The notes under the pieces are model-generated. The model was not told where the DNA came from. It saw only the letters and a list, made by a program, of their open reading frames with translations, and made no database searches. From assembly GCA_033675265.1 (NCBI GenBank), contig JAUJYZ010000972.1:171001-235000 (forward strand): DNA of 64,000 nucleotides. Reading direction: 5' to 3'. This DNA comes from Actinostola sp. cb2023. Its lineage: Eukaryota > Cnidaria > Anthozoa > Actiniaria > Actinostolidae. Within the stretch, counting starts at the first letter, position 1, and each line of letters starts with the position of its first letter. Positions 11,035 through 32,365 of the stretch are shown piece by piece. The translations under genes and the position numbers were made by a program.

Positions 11035-12129
11035 CTTCTGCAACAGATCCCTAATATCTAATGACGTTTTGATTTTGATTGTATTTTTGCCGTTCACTGA
11101 TTTGTTTTCAGCGTGGAAATTCTGCTTTAAATAGCGCTGCGCGGCGGTTCTAAAATTAATGCGCTTTTCTATTGTGCAAGTATATAAATAGGCTATTAAA
11201 ACAACTTTGGCATGAACCCAAATTTCGGACATTGACCTTGCTCGCCTTTGCTTTGATGAAGTTTTGAAGTACGATTTCTACGATTTCTTTTCCTTCTGAA
11301 TTTTTCAAACGTCGAATCAAATAAACATCCATCATTATATATCTGAGAAATGTGTTTCGTTTTACTGCCGGATACTTTTTAAACGGTTTTTCACAGCGCG
11401 TGACGACAGTCAGGCAGCAAGCAAAGCGATATTAGCTATCAAAACAAAATCTACTGAAAAATCAAACCCTTGCTCTCTAGCTTCAGAGATATAATACGAA
11501 GCTGCTCAGTAACGGGTTATTAACGACATGTTGCTTTCAAAACTAAGATTCAAATCTACTTGAGTCCTGTGTGTCGTTTGTTTTTTCTTATCTGCTGAGT
11601 AATCTTGAAACTCGATACGATTAAATACGTCGCATACTTTCTTCATTCTTTGACCGAACAAAACTACAACTACTACTACTACTACCGAAAAACCCATTTT
11701 ATAACTCGGGCTTCCTTCGGAAGGGCCCGAGTAATTAAAAGTGCGTAAGAAGAATTACAAAGATAGATGCAAATTCTCAAGCAAGGAAAACATATTTTTT
11801 CTGTTCTTGATTAGTTACAGTAGTCATATTTTCCTCAATACACGATCAATTCTAAATATTTTTCACCCCGACCTCGCTTGCGCGCGCAGAATCATGAAGC
11901 ATTCTGGGAAACTACGAAAAGGTCTTATGGCAAATTTACCGGGAAATTTATTTCAGAAATTTAAAATGTTTTGCTGAAAAGACTCTCAAGGGAAGGGAGG
12001 GAGAGTAATATTTTTATATGCTAATTAGCTGTCAGCGAGAAACTGCTGACCAAAAGTAACGTTACGAGCATGTTACAAAGGAGTTCATGATTCTCTTCTC
12101 TGATTGGCTGAGAATCGATCACATGATCT
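11035..12129. other. Non-coding stretch with a short TAC repeat and a UUCG hairpin
   Basis: No gene recognised. A short (TAC)n run lies at about 11662-11685. ACTCGGGCTTCC-TTCG-GAAGGGCCCGAGT at 11704-11732 can fold into a GC-rich stem with a TTCG loop. A GA-rich patch lies near 11990. The short open frames here show no family features. Confidence 0.35.
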
Positions 12130-12310
12130 TAATTTCACTCCCCGTCATTTTATTAGTGATGTTACGTTTTCTTTCTTTATGAGCCCGCGCGACCTTATTG
12201 TAAGAAAACCGCAAAAACGTGAGCGTGAACCACATGAATCCCGCGCGCGCAATAACCAAAAACCGCAAAACGCGTTATCACCACAGGCAGCCCAGTTTCT
12301 GCCGTGCTCC
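12130..12310. repeat. Right arm of the 4.4-kb inverted repeat
   Basis: Inverted match to 7850-8045, including TTTCACTCCCCGTCA, CCAAAAACCGCAAAACGCG and CACAGGCAGCCCAG (12282-12295). The arms diverge by small indels, so this is an old foldback. Confidence 0.6.
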
Positions 12311-12682
12311 CTTACGCTGATCATAAGTACTGCTCCGAAAATCATCTAAGCTAACACAAATCTCGATTTGCAGCCAATCTGAAAATCCGCCTTAGGCACC
12401 CCAGCTCAACACAGGAAACCCCCAACTGGGGTCAACTCTATTGTTCGCATATTCTCTGTGGATGATAAAACAATAGAATTGTCCCTACTGCTAGGGTTAT
12501 CTCTCTCATGTAAATCAAATTGTATGAAGACAAATGAAATGATCGCGTCATCAAACCTTGAGTATAGAGTCATTCGGTGTAAATGTGCGATGTGTTACGT
12601 AATAATACTGTGAATTATCCGCGCGAGATCAAAAATTACTGAACTCTGCAAGAAACGCTTTTATTTCAACCCTAAAACAAAG

Positions 12683-12895
12683 TACAGTGGAACCTGGTTA
12701 ATACGGACAACCATTGGGACTTGACGCAGTGTCCGTATTAACCGGGTGTCCGTATTAAACGAGTATATTTTATAGGCATTTGTATGAGCGAGTTTCGACA
12801 GAACAACATGTCCGTACAACCGGGTGTCCGTATTAACCGGGTGTCCGTATTAACCGGGTGTCCGTATTAAACGGGTATATTTTATTGACATTTGT
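12683..12895. mobile_element. Tc1/mariner (pogo/Tigger-like) terminal fragment with GTGTCCGTATTAA repeats
   Basis: TA then CAGTGGAACCTGGTTAATACG at 12683 resembles the CAGTNNAACCT ends of pogo/Tigger-type elements inserted at TA. Several copies of TGTCCGTATTAAcCGGG follow to 12862, and the AATACGGACA at the end pairs with them. No transposase is present. Confidence 0.5.
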
Positions 12896-13213
12896 ATGAG
12901 TTTCGGTAAGTACCAGATTTTGAACTACCTATCAACCGGCTGATATTTACGACTTATTTTCGGTAAAGGGCAAAGTACATGAACTGAAGCTTAGGAAACT
13001 TACTAGTTTACACCCATTCTTTCCCGTTAGTCTTTCTTCGTTTATTTCTTCTCTTTTTCGCACTCATTCTCTTTTCCATTTTTCCCTTTCATTTCCATTT
13101 CCATCAGAACATACTCATATCTGAGTGTTAGTTCTATTCATTTATTGATTATTTCCCAGTAACCACTACTGTTTTTGTGCCATGGTTTTTCACAGTCATA
13201 CGAAATCGGCTCG

Positions 13214-13410
13214 AACAAGAATATTTTGTAACGTGACTGATGGTATCTGCCGAGGCGTGACGGGTTAAGTGTCTGTACTCTAAGCAGATATATACATTAA
13301 AACTACACTAAAATGACATTGTAGTGGTTACCGGCGCGTACCTTAGTCGTCACGCTGGTGCACGTTGCGTGACGACAAGCACAAACAAGAATATTTTGTA
13401 ACGTGACTGA
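13214..13410. repeat. 27-bp direct repeat upstream of the lipase gene
   Basis: A 27-bp block containing AAGAATATTTTGTAACGTGA is present at 13214-13240 and again, identical, at 13384-13410, 170 bp apart. GCGTG-rich sequence follows both. The second copy ends 119 bp before the lipase start codon, so it may be promoter sequence; function is inferred from position only. Confidence 0.4.
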
Positions 13411-13521
13411 TCTGACGAGGCGTGCGTGACATACGGCATCTGGTCACATGACTGTACTAGGAAGGAAGCAGGACGAAGACATAATCTCCGTTGTGATACT
13501 AAGGAGTGCATTTATACATCA

Positions 13522-13529
13522 ATGACAAT

Positions 13530-13533
<4 letters not shown>
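13522..13533 (+). promoter_or_regulatory. Three-codon upstream ORF overlapping the lipase start
   Basis: ATG ACA ATA TGA at 13522-13533 precedes and overlaps the lipase ATG at 13530 in another frame. If the leader includes it, scanning ribosomes would meet this minimal uORF first and could reinitiate at the overlapping start. The transcription start is unknown. Confidence 0.3.
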
Positions 13534-25623
<12,090 letters not shown>

Positions 25624-25624
25624 T

Positions 25625-25768
25625 AGAGTCGTTTTCGTATGAGTGGGAAACCTATGGTTTCCTTTCTGAACCAATCGTAAAGCGTGCAGATGCATCTCAT
25701 CCAATCAAACTCTTTCAATACGGCAATGTACGATACCGTAACTTTCCCACTTATACGAAAACTCCTCT
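25625..25768. mobile_element. Foldback starting just after the lipase stop codon
   Basis: AGAGTCGTTTTCGTATGAGTGGGAAA pairs with TTTCCCACTTATACGAAAACTCCTCT, with further internal pairing. The left arm begins 2 nt after the TGA (25621-25623), so an expressed lipase mRNA would carry this hairpin in its 3' UTR. No AATAAA is seen before the minisatellite. Confidence 0.6.
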
Positions 25769-27432
25769 AGAAAGAAGTACTCTAGTAGTGATAGATGAAA
25801 GTGATCTAGTAGTGATAGACAGAAGTGATCTAGCTAGTAGTGGTAGACAGAAGTGCTGTAGTAGTGGTAGACAGAAGTGATCTGGTAGTGGTAGACAGAA
25901 GTGCTGTAGTAGTGATAGAAGTGCTGTAGTAGTGGTAGACAGAAGTGCTGTAGTAGTGGTAGACAGAAGTGATCTGGTAGTGGTAGACAGAAGTGATCTA
26001 GTAGTGGTAGACAGAAGTGCTGTAGTAGTGGTAGACAGAAGTGCTGTAGTAGTGGTAGACAGAAGTGATCTGGTAGTGATAGACAGAAGTGATCTAGTAG
26101 TGATAGACAGAAGTGATCTGGTAGTGGTAGACAGAAGTGATCTAGTAGTGGTAGACAGAAGTGCTGTAGTAGTGGTAGACAGAAGTGCTGTAGTAGTGGT
26201 AGACAGAAGTGATCTGGTAGTGGTAGACAGAAGTGCTGTAGTAGTGATAGAAGTGCTGTAGTAGTGGTAGACAGAAGTGCTGCAGTAGTGGTAGACAGAA
26301 GTGATCTGGTAGTGGTAGACAGAAGTGCCGTAGTAGTGGTAGACAGAAGTGATCTGGTAGTGGTAGACAGAAGTGATCTGGTAGTGGTAGACAGAAGTGA
26401 TGTAGTAGTGATAGAAGTGCTGTAGTAGTGGTAGACAGAAGTGATCTAGTAGTGATAGACAGAAGTGATCTGGTAGTGGTAGACAGAAGTGATCTAGTAG
26501 TGGTAGACAGAAGTGCTGTAGTAGTGGTAGACAGAAGTGCTGTAGTAGTGGTAGACAGAAGTGATCTGGTAGTGGTAGACAGAAGTGCTGTAGTAGTGAT
26601 AGAAGTGCTGTAGTAGTGGTAGACAGAAGTGCTGCAGTAGTGGTAGACAGAAGTGATCTGGTAGTGGTAGACAGAAGTGCCGTAGTAGTGGTAGACAGAA
26701 GTGATCTGGTAGTGGTAGACAGAAGTGATCTGGTAGTGGTAGACAGAAGTGATGTAGTAGTGATAGAAGTGCTGTAGTAGTGGTAGACAGAAGTGCCGTA
26801 GTAGTGGTAGACAGAAGTGCTCTAATAGTGGTAGACAGAAGTGATGTAGTAGTGATAGAAGTGCTGTCAGTAGTAGTGGTAGACAGAAGTGATCTGGTAG
26901 TGGTAGACAGAAGTGATCTAGTAGTGGTAGACAGAAGTGCTGTAGTAGTGGTAGACAGAAGTGCTGTAGTAGTGGTAGACAGAAGTGATCTAGTAGTGGT
27001 AGACAGAAGTGCTGTAGTAGTGGTAGACAGAAGTGCTGTAGTAGTGATAGACAGAAGTGATCTAGTAGTGGTAGACAAGTGCTGTAGTAGTGGTAGACAG
27101 AAGTGCTGTAGTGGTAGACAGTGGTAGACAGAAGTGATCTAGTAGTGGTAGACAGAAGTGCTGTAGTAGTGGTAGACAGAAGTGCTGTAGTAGTGGTAGA
27201 CAGAAGTGATCTAGTAGTGGTAGACAGAAGTGCTGTAGTAGTGGTAGACAGAAGTGCTGTAGTAGTGGTAGACAGAAGTGATCTGGTAGTGGTAGACAGA
27301 AGTGCCGTAGTAGTGGTAGACAGAAGTGATCTGGTAGTGGTAGACAGAAGTGATGTAGTAGTGATAGAAGTGCTGTAGTAGTGGTAGACAGAAGTGCTGC
27401 AGTAGTGGTAGACAGAAGTGATCTGGTAGTGA

Positions 27433-27750
27433 CACAGGGAGCCCAAGCTCATTATCTGTGAAGACCGTTGTTTAATTTGCATATTTACAGTAAATGTATG
27501 TGGCTTTAAAACATCTCTCCGTATTTCAAGATTTTTCGTAAATAATAAAACTTTTTTTTTACTAATGTGTTGTTCTTACTACTTTCGATGCTGTGTCGGC
27601 GTTTCAGCGCCATTAGAGCAGTAAAAAAAAAGTTTTATTATTTACGAAAAATCTTGAAATACGGAGAGATGTTTTAAAGCCACATACATTTACTGTAAAT
27701 ATGCAAATTAAACAACGGTCTTCACAGATAATGAGCTTGGGCTCCCTGTG
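27433..27750. mobile_element. CACAGG-type foldback element (318 bp) with 7-bp target duplication
   Basis: Begins CACAGGGAGCCCAAGC and ends GCTTGGGCTCCCTGTG, with arms of about 130 bp that are nearly perfect complements and a loop around 27565-27615. GTAGTGA is present at 27426-27432 and 27751-27757. Removing the element and one copy restores a normal minisatellite monomer (GATCTGGTAGTGATAGACAG, as at 26070), confirming the 7-bp duplication. Confidence 0.85.
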
Positions 27751-27830
27751 GTAGTGATAGACAGAAGTGATCTGGTAGTGGTAGACAGAAGTGATCTGTT
27801 AGTGGTAGACAGAAGTGCTGTAGTAGTGGT

Positions 27831-28384
27831 CAGGAGCGGTCAACGGCATCTGTTCAGTGGAAAAGCTGTTCTGACGGTAGTTTGCTGGGAATGACATTAA
27901 TTATGAATTTCATCTGGTCTGGGAAAAAAGTACCCCTCGCTCAATTAGATCCAAAACTCCTGGCAAACGTTTAAGACTCGTGGTAATTTTTTTACGTTTT
28001 TTTTGGTTCCCCATATCGAAAACACCTGCATGGAAAACTTTTTTTTTGGTTCTCCAGATTGAAAACACCTGGGGAAATTTTTTTTGGGTTATCCAGATTG
28101 GGTACCCGGGAAACGTTTTTTTTTGGTTCGGAAAATAAATAGTATCTGGGAAACGTTTTTGTTTGGTTCGGAAAAAACATAGTATCTGGGAAACGTTTTT
28201 TTGGGGGGTGGGATGTTCAGAAAAAAAGTTGTCTGGGAGAAGTTTTTTGGGCTGACAAGGTTTTCTTGGTGACATTTCGGTGTTTCTCTCCTCAAGTTCG
28301 TTGCTGGCAAAAATATCAATAAACTTTTCTGGCTGGATCAATAGAACAGTTGTCCGTCTCCCAGCACACCGTTGACCGCTCTCG
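27831..28384. mobile_element. Inserted element (554 bp) with GAGCGGTCAACGG inverted ends
   Basis: GAGCGGTCAACGG (27834-27846) pairs with CCGTTGACCGCTC (28369-28381). AGTGGT flanks it at 27825-27830 and 28385-28390, and deleting element plus one copy restores the minisatellite, so the target duplication is 6 bp. The interior has about six degenerate copies of a 40-bp unit, CTGGGAAACGTTTTTTTTGG plus GTTCGGAAAA. A 143-codon minus-strand frame over it repeats a FPxxxxFSEPxKKxxP-like peptide and is probably fortuitous. Confidence 0.65.
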
Positions 28385-29039
28385 AGTGGTAGACAGAAGT
28401 GATCTGGTAGTGGTAGACAGAACTAGTGCTGTAGTAGTGGTAGACAGAACTAGTGCTGTAGTAGTGGTAGACAGAAGTGCTGTAGTAGTGGTAGACAGAA
28501 GTGATCTGGTAGTGGTAGACAGAAGTGATCTGGTAGTGGTAGACAGAAGTGATCTGGTAGTGGTAGACAGAAGTGCTGTAGTAGTGGTAGACAGAAGTGA
28601 TCTGGTAGTGGTAGACAGAACTAGTGCTGTAGTAGTGGTAGACAGAAGTGCTGTAGTAGTGGTAGACAGAAGTGATCTGGTAGTGGTAGACAGAAGTGCT
28701 GTAGTAGTGATAGAAGTGCTGTAGTAGTGGTAGACAGAAGTGTTGTTAGTAGTAGTGGTAGACAGAAGTGATCTGGTAGTGGTAGACAGAAATGCTGTAG
28801 TAGTGGTAGACAGAAGTGATCTAGTAGTGATAGACGGAAGTGTATAAGTTGTAGTAGTGATAGACCAAATTCACAGTTGTTGTCGTGTTTGTGAATATTT
28901 TCATCGTTTTTCTCGAGAAGAGTGTATAAACGATGGACGTTTTTGAGAGATTTGACGAAAATTGTTTTCTTTGACATATATTTTATACTAGATATAAATT
29001 TTCAGGCGAACACTTGTCAATTTGTAGCTACAAGGATCG

Positions 29040-30062
29040 TAGCCTGATTTTCAGACGGCTCATGTGTCATACGCTTCGCTCCCTCCCCAAACCCCGTCTG
29101 ATTGCCCTCGTAGGAAGTCGTGTTCTGCTATTGTTTGAATTTCGACCAATCAGAGCGAGCCTTTTAGTTTTCTCAAAGTGAGGTATGCAAAGAATTCGCA
29201 CCTAAATGACAGACGATTAACACGCTAGGTTTTTATGAGCCCGATTTCGAGAAGCTCACAGAAGAAAAGCGAAGAAATCGGCCTGATTTCAAATTAAATA
29301 TGTTGTACGTTCAGATATATATTCTTATGGAGCCGAAGGATCTTGAAAGGAACTGCGAATACATTCACGCTTCGATTTGTTGACCCGTTGAGTTGACCTC
29401 GTCTAACACTCGAATTTCGCAGTTCCTTTCAAGATCCGTCCGCTCCATAAGAATATATATCTGAACGTACAACATAGGACATATTTAAATTGAAATCAGG
29501 CCGATTTCTTCGCTTTTCTTCTGTGAGCTTCTCGAAATCGGGCTCATAAAAACCTAGCGTGTTAATCCACAGGTAGCCCAAGCGCAGCATTTGTATAAGA
29601 GAATGTATGGGCATTATTCAATGGTGGATTTTCAGCGTAAATATTGAATAAATGTTACTGTAACTTACTATGTGTCTTGAAGTAGTTCCTGCCAATGTCT
29701 GGAGAAGGGGAGGGAAAAAATTCCGAAAAATTCTGAAACTCGCTCCAGACATTGGCAGGAACTACTTCAAGACACATAGTAAGTTACAGTAACAGTTATT
29801 CAATATTTACGCTGAAAATCCACCATTGAATAATGCCCATACATTCTCTTATACAAATGCTGCGCTTGGGCTACCTGTGGTTAATCGTCTGTCATTTAGG
29901 TGCGAATTCTTTGCATACCTCACTTTGAGAAAACTAAAAGGTTCGCTCTGATTGGTCGAAATTCAAACAATAGCAGAACACGACTTCCTACGAGGGCAAT
30001 CAGACGGGGATTTGGGGAGGGAGCGAAGCGTATGACACATGAGCCGTCTGAAAATCAGGCTA
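29040..30062. mobile_element. Mutator-like TAGCCTG foldback (9-bp target duplication) carrying a nested insertion
   Basis: TAGCCTGATTTTCAGACGGC at 29040 pairs with its complement ending at 30062; both arms run about 320 bp to a loop near 29380. CAAGGATCG flanks the element at 29031-29039 and 30063-30071. The right arm is interrupted by a separate element (29568-29880); the left arm shows the uninterrupted sequence. Without the insertion the element is about 703 bp. No protein is encoded. Confidence 0.85.
29568..29880. mobile_element. CACAGG-type foldback (313 bp), 7-bp target duplication proven by an empty site
   Basis: Starts CACAGGTAGCCCAAGCGCAG and ends with its complement, with arms of about 135 bp around a short purine-rich loop. 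GTTAATC lies at 29561-29567 and 29881-29887. The host foldback's left arm (29210-29235) carries the same site once, in reverse complement, giving a true empty site within the window. Its interior shares nothing obvious with the 27.4-kb element except the ends. Confidence 0.9.
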
Positions 30063-30325
30063 CAAGGATCGCTCTGTTATGTGAGTATAAATACGACTAT
30101 CGTTCCTTGATATTTTCAGTCGTTATTTGTAGCTATAGAACTCACAGAACGGTAGTATGTGATTGAGAAAGCTGAGATTTCTTGATGTGTTTCCAGGTTG
30201 ACTTTGAAGCTCTTGTATGTTTCAAAACAGCAAAATCATATCTAGATAGAACTTGAACTTTTGAACTTGACTAAACAACAAAAACTGTAATTATGTGGCT
30301 TTTAATTTGTTGAAAATGTATTTAA

Positions 30326-30372
30326 TTAAATAAATAAATAAATAAATAAATAAAATAAATTAAATAAATAAA
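30326..30372. repeat. (TAAA)n microsatellite
   Basis: An impure TAAA/AAAT run of about 47 bp. Confidence 0.85.
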
Positions 30373-30522
30373 CATGTTTAACAGCAGCAAAAAATTATTT
30401 GGTGTCGATCAAATCCGCTGCATTTCTTCAAGATCTTTCAAGGTCACGAAAAACCCCATGACGTACGTAGCGTGTTTAGATATTCTCATCTAAAACGGTG
30501 TTTTGACCATTGGGGCAATCAG

Positions 30523-31127
30523 AGCGCGCGTTATATCAAAGTTATTTTATAAAAAGATCTCTGAAATGGTGAAACATTATTTCAAACTATAACCCTTTTT
30601 TTCAAAAACGATCTGCTGTACCTCAAACTAGTCATTTAATCCGGCACTGCCAGTGTCTATAACTATTCGGCGGCGCTTTGTTGCAGTGGCTGTGGGCTGA
30701 AATGCTCCCGGGTACATGCACGTTCATTGTCCCTATTTGTATGTGTTGTGTACAATTTGGATACGGTTGAGCCAAGGAGATATAGACACCCTTGGGAGTG
30801 ATTGTGAAACGAGTCGAGAGCCAGGGATAGTGGTATGGTGCGTCGAGCTTCCAGGAGCTGTTGGCTGACTGACGGGCTGATGTGCTTCATTCAGTAGCTT
30901 TGAACATTCTCTCTTTTGTGCACTTGTAGTTTAGCTGATATAATGTGAAAGACTTCTTTCAGCTTTGTGCATTGTGATGGCACATATTTTCTTGGTATCA
31001 ACGCCTCGTTGATACAAACTTCTGACAGTTGAAAAAGCACAGCTTTTTCAGCCAATCAGAGCACGCGGATTGACTTGACTATATAATAAATTGTCATTAT
31101 TTACTGCCTACTGTGCTACATCTCAGT
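30523..31127. repeat. Interspersed repeat R, copy 1 (left part)
   Basis: Homologous to 41089-43843 (minus insertions there): shared GCGCGCGTTATAT, GGCGGCGCTTTGTTGCAGTG, AGCTTCCAGGAGCTGTTGGC and TTGGTATCAACGCCTCGTTG. Its distal end, TTCAGTCGAAAACAACTCG and onward, appears after the nested elements at 36143-36188. The minus-strand peptide that both copies encode (SVSQQLLEARRTIPLSLAL) is conserved only because the DNA is. Confidence 0.65.
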
Positions 31128-31346
31128 GAGGGTTTATCATGTAATTTCAAAACTCATAGGACAAAAACATGATTAATTATCATAGCTGGAAAGAGCTCGT
31201 TGAAATTAGTAAAAATGTGATGTTTGGAAAAGATCGCTTCACAAATTGCGCAGACTTGAATTTTCAAAAATCGAAATTTTATATGAAAACATTTGGAAAT
31301 TTACGCTGGTAGGCAACTCTTGCCTCCAACAAAGGTTTTCATACAT

Positions 31347-32192
31347 TATACCACTATCTGAAAAATTATATCAGCGATTTGATTGGTTGAGAGCAGTGGT
31401 ATTTCAGCGTAATTTGAAATACCACATGTGAAAATTACAGTTTCCATGGTAACCACCCTTCTGCCTCATGGTTCAAACAAAATGGCGGACGAAACCAAAG
31501 GATATTTTCAGTTGCTAAAAGACAAAAAATGAACCATAAACAAGTCCCAAAAGCACCAAAAACCAAACGTACATACACATGGACGATGTTTTAGCATTTC
31601 AAGAAGCTTTTCTTTGGATGTCTCTGCAGAAGGCAGCGGAAAACGATCGATATAAGCATATCAAGAAATCCCCCAATAAAGTGTGCTGTTGCTCGGCCAG
31701 CTTTCCTATGTCCATATTTGGGCATTGTACTTACCATATTTGGAAACCCTGTAAATATTTTTCACTTAAAAGACGATTTTTATCGAAAAATCCATCCAAA
31801 CTTACAGCAAATCGAGTAAATGAATGTAAACATTGTCCTCCATTTTGTAACACGGCCAAAAAGACTGGGAAACCTAACACAGGGTGACCGGTAAACTCGT
31901 GCCCAGTCCCCGTAGCTGGTCTACGTAAAAAGCACAGATTTCTTGATATGATTGACGATTGAGTGATGTGTTTTTAGCCATTGTCAAAATCAAAGAAAGA
32001 TCACTATAAAAGGTAATAAATGAAGCCAAGATCACTTTTTACTCTGTGTTTTCATTCTTTGTCTGACTTCGAAAAACGATCGTCATAAGAACACAGATTT
32101 GCTATGTTTTATTCACAGCTGACTGCTGTGTTGTGTTAGTTCAGTCGAGCGTGTACTGTTGCTTGCAAACCTATTTTTCAGATAGTGGTATA
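31347..32192. mobile_element. TATACCACTATC element (846 bp)
   Basis: TATACCACTATCTGAAAAAT at 31347 pairs with ATTTTTCAGATAGTGGTATA ending at 32192. A plus-strand frame at 31579-31887 (102 codons, MDDVLAFQEAFLWMSLQKAA at its start, several Cys and His residues) resembles no domain I know and may be a relic of an element protein. Confidence 0.6.
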
Positions 32193-32198
32193 AACAAA

Positions 32199-32358
32199 TA
32201 ATAGCATGGTTTGTACGTGATATTTGGGATAAATACGACGAGTGATATTTCAAAATTGTCACAAATTTCACTCGCCGGAGGCTCGTGAAATTTTGTTAAC
32301 AATTTTGAAATATCACTCGTGGTATTTATCCCAAATATCACTACAAACCATGCTATTA
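32199..32358. mobile_element. Foldback hairpin (160 bp)
   Basis: TAATAGCATGGTTTGTACGTGATATTTGGG and onward is mirrored to its complement ending GCTATTA at 32358, with a loop of about 40 bp near 32270. It is almost fully palindromic. Confidence 0.7.
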
Positions 32359-32365
32359 CCTATAC

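Larger units (their letters stand above)
25775..28868. repeat. 24-bp minisatellite with higher-order structure, interrupted twice
   Basis: Two monomer types, GTGATCTRGTAGTGRTAGACAGAA and GTGCTGTAGTAGTGGTAGACAGAA, plus a 20-bp short form, are mixed over 25775-27432, 27751-27830 and 28385-28868. A block of many monomers recurs at a spacing of 352 bp (rare GCCG variant at 26327 and 26679). Because 24 is a multiple of three, frames stay open for hundreds of codons on both strands without being genes. Insertions at 27433-27750 and 27831-28384 split the array. Confidence 0.92.

Noticed and set aside
26142..27482. 446-codon minus-strand open frame and similar long frames on the plus strand
   Set aside because: They are pure 24-bp minisatellite; a unit length divisible by three keeps frames open without selection.
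27910..28341. 143-codon minus-strand frame with repeated FSEP/KKxFP peptides
   Set aside because: The repeat is at DNA level inside an inserted element; no start context or known family.
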